In this document: positions 1 through 7,183 of the stretch, piece by piece
Layout of the letters: every line of letters begins with the position of its first letter
Position numbering within the stretch: position 1 is the first letter of the stretch
Assembly (NCBI GenBank): GCA_041675905.1
Contig: JBAYSX010000023.1
Span: forward strand, 1 to 39,607
Length of the DNA stretch: 39,607 bases
Direction of reading: 5' to 3'
DNA from: Sandaracinobacteroides sp041675905
Lineage (GTDB): Bacteria; Pseudomonadota; Alphaproteobacteria; Sphingomonadales; Sphingomonadaceae
The notes under the pieces: generated by a model
What the model was told of the DNA's origin: nothing
The model's input: the letters and a program-made list of their open reading frames with translations, nothing else
The model's database searches: none
Translations under genes and position numbers: made by a program

Positions 1-2
1 AA

Positions 3-821
3 CAAAATTTGTCGCGCCTGATGTTTGAAGGCCCGGAAGACGAATTGACCCTGACGGCCAACGCCCAGCCAGCGATCATGGCCTCCAGCCTTGCCGCGCT
101 GAGGGTGCTGGAGGAAGGTGGTATTCGCTTGTCCGAAAAAGCCCGATATGTCGCCGGCCATAGTCTCGGTGAATATAGTGCGCTTTCGGCGGCGGATGCA
201 CTCTCCGTGGACGAAACTGCGCGGCTGTTGCGCATTCGCGGCGATGCGATGCAGGCGGCCGTCGCACCCGGCGAAGGGGCGATGGCGGCAATTCTCGGTC
301 TGGACCATGATGCCGTGATCCGGATCGCCGAAGAGGCGAGCGGGGACGACGGGATTGTGGCCGCCGCGAACGATAATGCACCGGGCCAGGTAGTCATTTC
401 CGGTCATGCCGCAGCGGTGGACCGTGCGATCGCGCTTGCCAAAGCCGCCGGGGCCCGTCGAGCGATGGCGCTTTCTGTATCGGCCCCGTTCCACTGCGCG
501 CTGATGCAACCCGCCGCCGACGCCATGGAAAAGGCGCTGGCCAGCGCCAGGTTGAGCGCGCCTGTCGTGCCGTTGATTGCCAATGTTACGGCGGCGGCAG
601 TGACCGACCCCGCCACCATTCGCCAATTGCTGGTGGAGCAGGTAACCGGCGCTGTGCGCTGGCGGGAATCGGTGTTGCATCTGGCGGAACTGGGCGTGGA
701 CCGGTTCGTGGAATTTGGGGGCAAGGTGCTGGGGCCAATGGTGAAACGCATCGTGCCCGACGCAACCATTTACAGCCTTGTGTCGATGGACGATGCCGAA
801 CAGATCGCGAAGAATCTCTAA
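3..821 (+). CDS. fabD: Malonyl-CoA:ACP transacylase FabD, 5' end cut by window edge
   Basis: FabD moves malonyl from CoA to acyl carrier protein, giving the extender unit of type II fatty-acid synthesis in the cytoplasm. The nucleophile elbow GHSLGEYSAL with its active serine is present, the catalytic histidine lies in SAPFHCALM, and the N-terminal family block FEGPEDELTLTANAQPA opens the visible part. About 270 residues are seen against a usual length of roughly 310. The frame stays open to the first base, so the true start lies upstream of the window; the TTG at 9 is an internal codon, not a start. The stop codon overlaps the fabG start by one base (TAATG), so the two are translationally coupled. 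Confidence 0.95.
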   Translation, partial: QNLSRLMFEGPEDELTLTANAQPAIMASSLAALRVLEEGGIRLSEKARYVAGHSLGEYSALSAADALSVDETARLLRIRGDAMQAAVAPGEGAMAAILGLDHDAVIRIAEEASGDDGIVAAANDNAPGQVVISGHAAAVDRAIALAKAAGARRAMALSVSAPFHCALMQPAADAMEKALASARLSAPVVPLIANVTAAAVTDPATIRQLLVEQVTGAVRWRESVLHLAELGVDRFVEFGGKVLGPMVKRIVPDATIYSLVSMDDAEQIAKNL

Positions 822-1561
822 TGGCGATGTTCGATTTGCAGGGACGCACGGCGCTGGTTACGGGCGCCACGGGCGGCATTGGCGGCGCGATCGCCCGCGC
901 GCTGACGGCGCAGGGCGCCCGGGTGGCGCTTTCCGGTACCCGCGCCGACGCGCTGGCGGCGCTGGCGGATGAGCTTCCGGGCAGCGTTGTTTTACCTTGC
1001 CGGCTGGATGATGCGGAGCAGGTTGAAAAACTGGTTCCGGATGCGCTGGCAGCTCTGGGACAACTGGACATCCTGGTGAACAATGCCGGCATTACGCGCG
1101 ACGGCCTGGCCATGCGGATGAAAGATGAAGACTGGCGTCAGGTGCTGACGGTGGATCTGGAATCGGCCTTTCGCCTGGCGCGGGCGGCGTTGCGTCCGAT
1201 GATGAAAGCGCGGCATGGGCGGATCATCTCGATTTCCTCGGTTGTCGCATCCTATGGCAATCCGGGCCAGGCCAATTATTCCGCTGCCAAGGCGGGCTTG
1301 GAGGGGATGAGCCGCTCGCTCGCCGCTGAAGTCGGCGCGCGCGGCGTTACCGTGAATTGCGTGGCGCCGGGTTTTATCCGCTCGGCGATGACCGATGCGC
1401 TGAACGAAAGCCAGCGCGATGCGATGTTTGCAAGGATTCCCGCCGGTCGCTTTGGTGATGGCGAGGATGTCGCCGCAGCCATTATATGGCTGGCCAGTGA
1501 TGCCGGTGCATATGTTACCGGGCAGACCATCCATGTGAATGGCGGCATGCACATGGGGTAA
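821..1561 (+). CDS. fabG: 3-oxoacyl-ACP reductase FabG
   Basis: NADPH-dependent reductase that turns 3-oxoacyl-ACP into 3-hydroxyacyl-ACP, the first reductive step of each fatty-acid elongation cycle. It is a short-chain dehydrogenase of 246 residues, the family's normal size. The dinucleotide-binding loop TGATGGIGGAIA is near the N-terminus, NNAGITRDGL follows in the middle, and the catalytic Ser-Tyr-Lys set appears as ISSVVAS and NYSAAKAG. The C-terminal VTGQTIHVNGGMHMG is typical of FabG. The start ATG shares one base with the fabD stop; a second in-frame ATG lies 6 bases later. The fabD-fabG-acpP-fabF order makes this the housekeeping FabG rather than another SDR. Confidence 0.95.
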   Translation: MAMFDLQGRTALVTGATGGIGGAIARALTAQGARVALSGTRADALAALADELPGSVVLPCRLDDAEQVEKLVPDALAALGQLDILVNNAGITRDGLAMRMKDEDWRQVLTVDLESAFRLARAALRPMMKARHGRIISISSVVASYGNPGQANYSAAKAGLEGMSRSLAAEVGARGVTVNCVAPGFIRSAMTDALNESQRDAMFARIPAGRFGDGEDVAAAIIWLASDAGAYVTGQTIHVNGGMHMG

Positions 1562-1585
1562 TGAGGAAGTTGTGTTGAGTGGCTT

Positions 1586-1600
1586 GCATGGGTCCCATGC
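1586..1600. promoter_or_regulatory. Perfect 7-bp inverted repeat ahead of acpP
   Basis: GCATGGG-T-CCCATGC lies in the 98-bp gap between fabG and acpP. It could be an operator or a small hairpin in the acpP leader. No regulator can be named from the sequence and no good -35/-10 pair was found around it. Confidence 0.3.
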
Positions 1601-1659
1601 CGCCGCTATCGCAACTATGACGGATGAACCAGGCCATGTGGGCTGAAGGGGTTAAAGAT

Positions 1660-1896
1660 ATGAGCGATACCGCTGAAAGAGTTAAAAAGATCGTCGTCGA
1701 ACATCTGGGCGTTGAAGCCGAGAAGGTGACCGAGGAAGCCAGCTTCATCGACGATCTTGGCGCGGACAGTCTCGACACGGTCGAACTGGTCATGGCGTTC
1801 GAGGACGAGTTCGGTGTGGAAATCCCCGACGATGCCGCCGAAAAGATCCTGACCGTAAAAGACGCCATCGCCTTCATTCAGGCGAACGTAAAATAA
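1660..1896 (+). CDS. acpP: Acyl carrier protein AcpP
   Basis: The acidic 78-residue carrier that holds growing acyl chains on a phosphopantetheine arm during fatty-acid synthesis, and donates acyl groups to lipid A and phospholipid assembly. The attachment serine is in the classic DDLGADSLDTVELV motif. The start at 1660 is chosen because the family begins MSDTAERVKKI and a purine-rich GAAGGGG sits a few bases upstream; an in-frame ATG at 1624 would add 12 unrelated residues. It has its own 98-bp upstream gap from fabG and a very strong hairpin right after the stop, so it is probably also made as a separate abundant transcript. Confidence 0.96.
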   Translation: MSDTAERVKKIVVEHLGVEAEKVTEEASFIDDLGADSLDTVELVMAFEDEFGVEIPDDAAEKILTVKDAIAFIQANVK

Positions 1897-1904
1897 GATT
1901 TCCT

Positions 1905-1930
1905 GACCGCGCACCTTAAGGTGCGCGGTC
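1905..1930 (+). terminator. 26-nt perfect palindrome after acpP (terminator, attenuator or RNA-stabilising hairpin)
   Basis: Two 13-base arms (GACCGCGCACCTT and its complement) meet with no loop, so the RNA would fold as about 11 pairs with a 4-base loop. It starts 8 bases after the acpP stop. No U-run follows, so a canonical intrinsic terminator is not certain; partial read-through into fabF or 3'-end stabilisation of acpP mRNA fit equally well. Confidence 0.6.
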
Positions 1931-2020
1931 CGGGGTGCCGGTGTCGCGTCTCCGAAGTCTGGCGCTTTGGGGTTGCGGTTCCCATGTTGGCGCATGCTGG
2001 CAAGCAGAATTATCGAGGAG

Positions 2021-3289
2021 ATGCCTGTGTCCGTTGTTTCTGACAGGCGTGTTGTTGTTACCGGTCTGGGGGCTGTTACCCCGCTTGGCGCGGATGTCGA
2101 AACGGCCTGGTCGCGCCTGATCGCCGGTCGATCGGGTGCCGCCACGATTACACGTTTCGATGCAACGGATTATGCCTGCCGGATCGCTTGCGAGGTGAAG
2201 CCGGAAGATTTTGACCCGAATCTCCGCGTCGATCCAAAAATTCAACGCCAGGTGGACCCGTTCATCATTTTTGGTATCGATGCCGCCGGCCAGGCGCTGG
2301 AAGATGCCGGGCTGACGGATCTGACAGACGAGCAGAAATTGCGCGCGGGTTCGCTGATTGGATCGGGTATTGGCGGGCTGCCGGGAATCGCCAGCGAATC
2401 GATCGTGCTGCATGAACGCGGCCCGCGCCGGGTGAGCCCGCATTTTGTCCACGGGCGGCTTATCAATCTGGTGTCAGGTCAGGTATCGATTCGGTATGGG
2501 CTGATGGGGCCGAACCATGCCGTCGTCACTGCCTGTTCTACCGGGGCACACGCGATTGGCGATGCGGCGCGCATCATCCAGTGGGGTGACGCGGATATTA
2601 TGGTTGCGGGCGGCGCGGAAGGCGCGATCTGCCCGCTGGGTATTGCAGGCTTCGCCCAGGCGCGGGCGCTGTCCACCAATTTTAACGATGAGCCGATACG
2701 GGGCAGCCGTCCGTGGGACAAGGCGCGGGACGGTTTCGTGATGGGCGAAGGCGCCGGCATCGTTGTGCTTGAAGAGCTTGAGCATGCGAAGGCCCGGGGC
2801 GCAAAGATCTACGGCGAGGTCGTCGGCTACGGCCTGACCGGCGACGCATATCATGTGACGGCCCCGCATCCCGAAGGATTGGGCGCGTACCGGTCGATGG
2901 AAATGGCGCTGAAGCGCGCCGGAATGACGCCTGACGCCATTCAATATGTGAACGCCCATGGCACTTCCACTCCGCTTGGCGATGAACTTGAACTGGGCGC
3001 GGTGAAGCGGCTGTTCGGGGATGCGGTTTCCGGCATTTCGATGAGTTCGACGAAATCGGCCATCGGGCACCTGCTGGGTGGCGCCGGCGCCGTGGAAAGC
3101 ATTTTCTGTTTGCTGGCAATGCGCGATGGCGTTGTGCCGCCGACGCTCAACCTTGAAGATCCGTGCGAAGGTTCCGAAGGTGTCGACCTCGTGCCGCTGA
3201 AAGCACGTGAACGCCCGGTGGATGTGGCGCTGAACAACAGCTTTGGCTTTGGTGGCACCAACGCCACGCTGATTTTCCGCCGGTATTAA
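2021..3289 (+). CDS. fabF: 3-oxoacyl-ACP synthase II FabF
   Basis: Condensing enzyme that joins malonyl-ACP to acyl-ACP and extends the chain by two carbons. The thiolase-fold triad is intact: Cys in VVTACSTGAHAIG (about residue 172), His in VNAHGTSTPLGD, and His in KSAIGHLLGGAGA, with the C-terminal NNSFGFGGTNATLIF loop. Length is 422 residues. The start is either ATG 2021 or GTG 2027. The purine stretch GAGGAG ends immediately before 2021, which is too close for a normal ribosome site but well spaced (6 bases) for the GTG at 2027; the difference is only two residues. An in-frame ATG at 1967 is upstream of this ribosome site and unlikely. It is followed after 4 bases by mltG. Confidence 0.95.
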   Translation: MPVSVVSDRRVVVTGLGAVTPLGADVETAWSRLIAGRSGAATITRFDATDYACRIACEVKPEDFDPNLRVDPKIQRQVDPFIIFGIDAAGQALEDAGLTDLTDEQKLRAGSLIGSGIGGLPGIASESIVLHERGPRRVSPHFVHGRLINLVSGQVSIRYGLMGPNHAVVTACSTGAHAIGDAARIIQWGDADIMVAGGAEGAICPLGIAGFAQARALSTNFNDEPIRGSRPWDKARDGFVMGEGAGIVVLEELEHAKARGAKIYGEVVGYGLTGDAYHVTAPHPEGLGAYRSMEMALKRAGMTPDAIQYVNAHGTSTPLGDELELGAVKRLFGDAVSGISMSSTKSAIGHLLGGAGAVESIFCLLAMRDGVVPPTLNLEDPCEGSEGVDLVPLKARERPVDVALNNSFGFGGTNATLIFRRY

Positions 3290-3293
3290 TCGA

Positions 3294-4298
3294 ATGGCGG
3301 CGCGGCGCGCCGGCTTGCCCCTGTGGGCGAAACTGGCGGCGGGTGCTTTTGCCCTGTTCGCCATCGTATCTGTCGCCGCTTTTCTATGGGTTCAGGCGCA
3401 ATGGCAAGGCGAACCGGCCCCCGACGGCGCGGTCGTTGAGGTTGAAATCCCGCGTGGCGCGAGCCTGACGGCTGCGGCGCAAGCGCTGGCCAATGCCGGC
3501 CTGGTGGGCGAACCACGGGCGTTTGTGCTGGCGGCCCGCCTGCTTGGCGGCAGCCAACCGATACATTATGGACTTTATGGCTTCATCCCCGGCGAGGGAT
3601 GGGGTGTGATGCTCGACCGGATGCAGCGCGGCGACGTAGTGACAATACGCATCACCATCCCGGAAGGATTGCCATCGATTCTGGTCGCCGAACGCCTGAT
3701 GGCGCAGCCGCGCCTCGTGGGCGAGGTGGACATTCCACCGGAAGGCTCGGTGTTGCCCGCTACCTATGAAGCGCATCCGGGCGACGAACGCGCGGTGGTG
3801 CTGGACCAGATGCAGACGGAAATGACCCGCGTGCTCGACACCCTGTGGGCGCAGCGGAAACCGCACAGCGTCGTGAAAAGCAAGAAAGATGCGATCATCC
3901 TTGCATCCATAGTCGAAAAGGAAACCGCGGTTCCCGAAGAACGCCGGCGGATAGCCGGCCTTTATTCCAACCGGCTGGAGCGCGGCATGCGCCTGGAAGC
4001 CGACCCGACCGTGATATATCCAATTACCAAAGGCAAACCGCTGGGCCGGCGCATCCGCCGTTCCGAACTCGCCGCCGACCATGGCTATAACAGTTATCTG
4101 AAAGCAGGTTTGCCGATCGGGCCGATTGCCAACCCGGGCCGCGCCAGTATCGAAGCCGTACTGGACCCGGAGCAGCATGATTATGTATTCATGGTTGCGG
4201 ATGGCAGTGGCGGCCATGCCTTCGCCCGCACCTTTTCGGAACACCGGGCCAATGTGGCCAAATGGTATGCGATCCGGCGCGAGCGGGGCGAGATGTAA
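3294..4298 (+). CDS. mltG: Endolytic murein transglycosylase MltG (YceG-like)
   Basis: Inner-membrane enzyme that cuts nascent peptidoglycan strands and so sets their length. Residues about 12-32 form one membrane helix (LAAGAFALFAIVSVAAFLWV) that anchors a periplasmic domain. The family core is clear: ILASIVEKET with the catalytic Glu near residue 208, then LYSNRLERGMRLEADPTVIY, and LPIGPIANPG near the C-terminus. At 334 residues it is a normal length. It starts 4 bases after fabF and is likely co-transcribed. It converges on the urcA-family gene with 5 bases between the stops. Confidence 0.93.
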   Translation: MAARRAGLPLWAKLAAGAFALFAIVSVAAFLWVQAQWQGEPAPDGAVVEVEIPRGASLTAAAQALANAGLVGEPRAFVLAARLLGGSQPIHYGLYGFIPGEGWGVMLDRMQRGDVVTIRITIPEGLPSILVAERLMAQPRLVGEVDIPPEGSVLPATYEAHPGDERAVVLDQMQTEMTRVLDTLWAQRKPHSVVKSKKDAIILASIVEKETAVPEERRRIAGLYSNRLERGMRLEADPTVIYPITKGKPLGRRIRRSELAADHGYNSYLKAGLPIGPIANPGRASIEAVLDPEQHDYVFMVADGSGGHAFARTFSEHRANVAKWYAIRRERGEM

Positions 4299-4303
4299 AC
4301 CGC

Positions 4304-4612
4304 CTACAGGGTCGATTTATAAACCCGATGACGATTGATGGCCGCCTTTACAGCAGCGCGGGTGCTGTCCCTGGTTTCGGCTTCGCACTTTGCCCGCGCA
4401 TGGGCCATCGACGCACTATTGAAAGCCGGATCGGCCGCGCAGATGGTTCTGGCGGCGCGGGCGATACGCATGTCCAATGCGGCTCTACCCTCTGGCGTAG
4501 CAAGGTTCAGGTCGGCATAGCCGACGCTGCGCACGGCCTGCCCGTCCAAGGTTTGCGCTCCGACCGGCATCGCCAGTAGCGCCACACCGGCAAATATTGC
4601 CGTTTTCCACAT
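4304..4612 (-). CDS. UrcA family protein
   Basis: Small exported protein of a family found mainly in sphingomonads and relatives; its role is not established. The first 20 or so residues are a signal peptide (MWKTAIFAGVALLAMPVGAQ). The mature part carries the family pattern VGYADLNLATPEGRAALDMRI followed by two cysteines (TICAADP and AKCEAE) that could form a disulfide. The start at 4612 is favoured over an in-frame ATG at 4651 because GGAGGAG lies just upstream at the right distance and the signal peptide then begins at residue 1. A good sigma-70-like promoter lies upstream on the same strand. Length is 102 residues. Confidence 0.85.
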   Translation of the reverse strand: MWKTAIFAGVALLAMPVGAQTLDGQAVRSVGYADLNLATPEGRAALDMRIARAARTICAADPAFNSASMAHARAKCEAETRDSTRAAVKAAINRHRVYKSTL

Positions 4613-4705
4613 ATTCTTTTCTCCTCCGACACCATGACCACCGATGGCCATCGTGACCTCCTCATTGTCTCCCGTCCTGTCCCTGGTGGATCATAACGTA
4701 TGCGG

Positions 4706-4733
4706 ATTATGCCCGCACGATCCTGAATGTCAA
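4706..4733 (-). promoter_or_regulatory. Sigma-70-type promoter for the urcA-family gene
   Basis: On the minus strand TTGACA (4733-4728) is followed after 16 bases by CATAAT (4711-4706). This is the best promoter match I see in the window, and points at the urcA-family start at 4612, giving a leader of about 85 bases. Confidence 0.6.
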
Positions 4734-4847
4734 CTTACTGTCATACGACTGTAACAAACATTCATATAATAGTTCCGCCTTCAACCGTATCCCGAGTCGG
4801 TTGATCCTGCTCCCTACTTGACCGCCGTGGCCCTCCGGGCTTAACGC

Positions 4848-6269
4848 ATGGCGATGACCGCACCACGCACGCTCTATGATAAAATTTGGGACGATCACGT
4901 CATTTCCACGCGGGAAGATGGCACCGCCTTGGTTTTCATCGACCGTCATCTGATCCACGAAGTGACGACACCGCAGGCGTTCGAGGCCTTGCGCACTGCC
5001 GGACGGCGGGTGCGCCGCCCCGATCTGGTGCTGGCCGTACCCGACCATAATGTGCCGACCACCGATCGGCGCGCCCCGATCGCGGATCCGGAATCGCGCA
5101 CCCAGCTGGAAACCTTGCTGGAAAATTGCCGCGAATTCGGCATCGAGCTGTTCGCCATCGACGCGCCGGAACAGGGCATTGTCCATGTTATCGGGCCGGA
5201 GCAAGGGTTTACGCTGCCGGGCACAACCATCGTCTGCGGCGATAGCCACACCTCCACCCATGGCGCGTTCGGGGCGCTGGCCTTCGGTATCGGCACGACC
5301 GAAATCGAACATGTTTTCGCGACGCAGACCCTGCTGCTGAAAAAATCACGGAATATGGCGGTTAACGTCACCGGAAGTCTGGGCTTTTCGATCAGCGCCA
5401 AGGATGTAGCGCTGGCGATTACCGGCACGATCGGTACGGCAGGCGCGACCGGTCATGTCATCGAATATCGCGGCGCGGTGATCGAGGCGCTATCGATGGA
5501 AGGGCGGATGACCCTGTGCAACATGTCCATCGAAGCCGGTGGTCGTGCCGGGCTGATCGCGCCCGATGAAAAAACCTTTGCATATCTGAAAGACAAGCCC
5601 CGTTCGCCCCAAGGCGCAGAATGGGAAGCGGCGGTGGCCTGGTGGCGTACCTTGCCAACCGACCCCGGCGCGCATTTCGACCGGGAAGTGACCATAGATG
5701 GCTCGGCAATTGCGCCGCTCGTCACCTGGGGCACCAGCCCGGAAGATGTTGTGCCGATTACCGGTACGGTACCCGCTCCGGACAGTTTCGAAGAAGCGGG
5801 CAAGCGCGAGGCCGCCGCCAGATCGCTGGAATATATGGGCCTGACACCGGGCACCCGCATGGAAGATGTGCCGGTCGAGAATATCTTCATCGGCAGTTGC
5901 ACCAACAGCCGGATCGAGGATTTGCGGGTTGCCGCGGCGGTTGTGAAAGGTCGCCAGGTGGCCGGAAATGTGCGTCAGGCGCTGGTGGTGCCGGGTTCCG
6001 GCCTGGTCAAACGCCAGGCGGAAGCCGAAGGGCTGGATCAGATTTTCACCGAAGCGGGTTTTGAATGGCGCGAGCCGGGCTGTTCGATGTGCCTCGGGAT
6101 GAACCCGGACAAGGTGCCACCGGGTGAGCGTTGCGCCTCCACATCCAACCGCAATTTCGTCGGTCGACAGGGCCCGGGCTCCCGCACGCATTTGATGAGC
6201 CCGGCGATGGCGGCGGCAGCCGCTGTTACCGGTCGCCTTACCGATGTGCGGCAACTGGTGGTCAGATGA
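4848..6269 (+). CDS. leuC: 3-isopropylmalate dehydratase large subunit LeuC
   Basis: With LeuD it isomerises 2-isopropylmalate to 3-isopropylmalate in leucine synthesis, using a 4Fe-4S cluster. It shows the aconitase-family blocks: TLYDKIWDDHV at the start, VPDHNVPT, CGDSHTSTHGAFG, and cluster cysteines in IGSCTNSR and in EPGCSMCLGMNPD. The end matches the family (RNFVGRQGPGSRTHLMSPAMAAAAAVTG). Length, 473 residues, is normal. Starts at 4848 and 4854 are both possible and neither has a strong ribosome site; TATAAT at 4765-4770 could serve as a -10 box but I see no good -35. No leuD follows, which is unusual; the next gene, an ABC ATPase, overlaps by 4 bases. Confidence 0.95.
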   Translation: MAMTAPRTLYDKIWDDHVISTREDGTALVFIDRHLIHEVTTPQAFEALRTAGRRVRRPDLVLAVPDHNVPTTDRRAPIADPESRTQLETLLENCREFGIELFAIDAPEQGIVHVIGPEQGFTLPGTTIVCGDSHTSTHGAFGALAFGIGTTEIEHVFATQTLLLKKSRNMAVNVTGSLGFSISAKDVALAITGTIGTAGATGHVIEYRGAVIEALSMEGRMTLCNMSIEAGGRAGLIAPDEKTFAYLKDKPRSPQGAEWEAAVAWWRTLPTDPGAHFDREVTIDGSAIAPLVTWGTSPEDVVPITGTVPAPDSFEEAGKREAAARSLEYMGLTPGTRMEDVPVENIFIGSCTNSRIEDLRVAAAVVKGRQVAGNVRQALVVPGSGLVKRQAEAEGLDQIFTEAGFEWREPGCSMCLGMNPDKVPPGERCASTSNRNFVGRQGPGSRTHLMSPAMAAAAAVTGRLTDVRQLVVR

Positions 6270-7183
6270 CCGCCGCTATCCGGCTGGCGGGCCTCGAAAA
6301 GGTCTATCAGGGCGGAAAGCACGCGCTTCGAGGTGTTGACCTCGAAGTGCCGCGTGGCAGTATTTTTGGGTTGCTCGGGCCCAATGGCGCGGGGAAATCG
6401 ACCCTGATCAACATTCTGGCCGGCCTTGTCGTGAAAACAGCGGGTACGGCGGAGGTCTGGGGCTTTGATATCGATCGCCATCCGCGCAACGCCCGGGTGT
6501 CTCTGGGTGTAGTGCCGCAGGAATTGCTGTTCGACACTTTTTTCACACCCTGGGAAACGCTGGAATTGCAGGCGGGGCTATTTGGCGTTCCGCCCGGTGA
6601 TCGGCAAACCACTGAATTGTTACGGAAAGTTCGACTGGAAGACAAGGCGCACGCCTATGCGCGGACGCTGTCCGGCGGCATGAAACGGCGGTTGCTGATC
6701 GCGAAGGCGCTGGTGCATCGCCCCCCTGTTGTGATCCTTGATGAGCCGACCGCCGGTGTCGATATTGAGTTGCGCCAAATGCTGTGGGATTATGTGCGCG
6801 AGTTACATGCGGCGGGAACCACCATCGTTTTGACGACCCATTATCTCGAAGAAGCCGAAGAGTTGTGCGACCGCATTGCGATCGTCAACCATGGCCGGAT
6901 TGTCGTGAATACCGATAAGCACGAACTGCTTTCCCGCGTGCAGGAAAAGCGGATCGATCTGGTTCTGGGGCAGGATTTGCACGCAGCCCCGGTCATCGCC
7001 GGGGCGACGCGGGTCGAACTGACAGGCGAGCGATCCTTGTCCATTGTCTATGACAAGACGCGATTGCAGGCGGGCGCGGTACTCGCCCAGGTGCGCGCGG
7101 CGGGCCTGTCTGTGGTGGATGTCTCCACCCGGGAAGCGGACCTCGAAGACGTATTCTTGCAGTTGACCGGCGAACCGGCATGA
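6266..7183 (+). CDS. ABC transporter ATP-binding protein (ABC-2/CcmA type), no adjacent permease
   Basis: Cytoplasmic ATPase subunit of an exporter; the substrate cannot be told. All nucleotide-binding motifs are intact: Walker A GPNGAGKST, signature LSGGMKRRLLIAKAL, Walker B VVILDEPTAGVD and the H-loop LTTHYLEEAEELCDRIAI. The roughly 60-residue C-terminal extension ending DLEDVFLQLTGEPA is typical of the CcmA/NodI/drug-export (ABC-2) branch. The start at 6266 overlaps the leuC stop as ATGA, and its own stop overlaps nadB in the same way. ABC-2 systems need a membrane partner and none lies beside it, so the permease must be encoded elsewhere or be absent. Length is 305 residues. Confidence 0.9.
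   Translation: MTAAIRLAGLEKVYQGGKHALRGVDLEVPRGSIFGLLGPNGAGKSTLINILAGLVVKTAGTAEVWGFDIDRHPRNARVSLGVVPQELLFDTFFTPWETLELQAGLFGVPPGDRQTTELLRKVRLEDKAHAYARTLSGGMKRRLLIAKALVHRPPVVILDEPTAGVDIELRQMLWDYVRELHAAGTTIVLTTHYLEEAEELCDRIAIVNHGRIVVNTDKHELLSRVQEKRIDLVLGQDLHAAPVIAGATRVELTGERSLSIVYDKTRLQAGAVLAQVRAAGLSVVDVSTREADLEDVFLQLTGEPA

Noticed and set aside
4790..4847. Leucine attenuator with leader peptide before leuC
   Set aside because: A tiny frame (TTG ATC CTG CTC CCT ACT TGA) contains leucine codons, but the start is doubtful and only a 4-bp stem follows; no terminator/antiterminator pair can be drawn.
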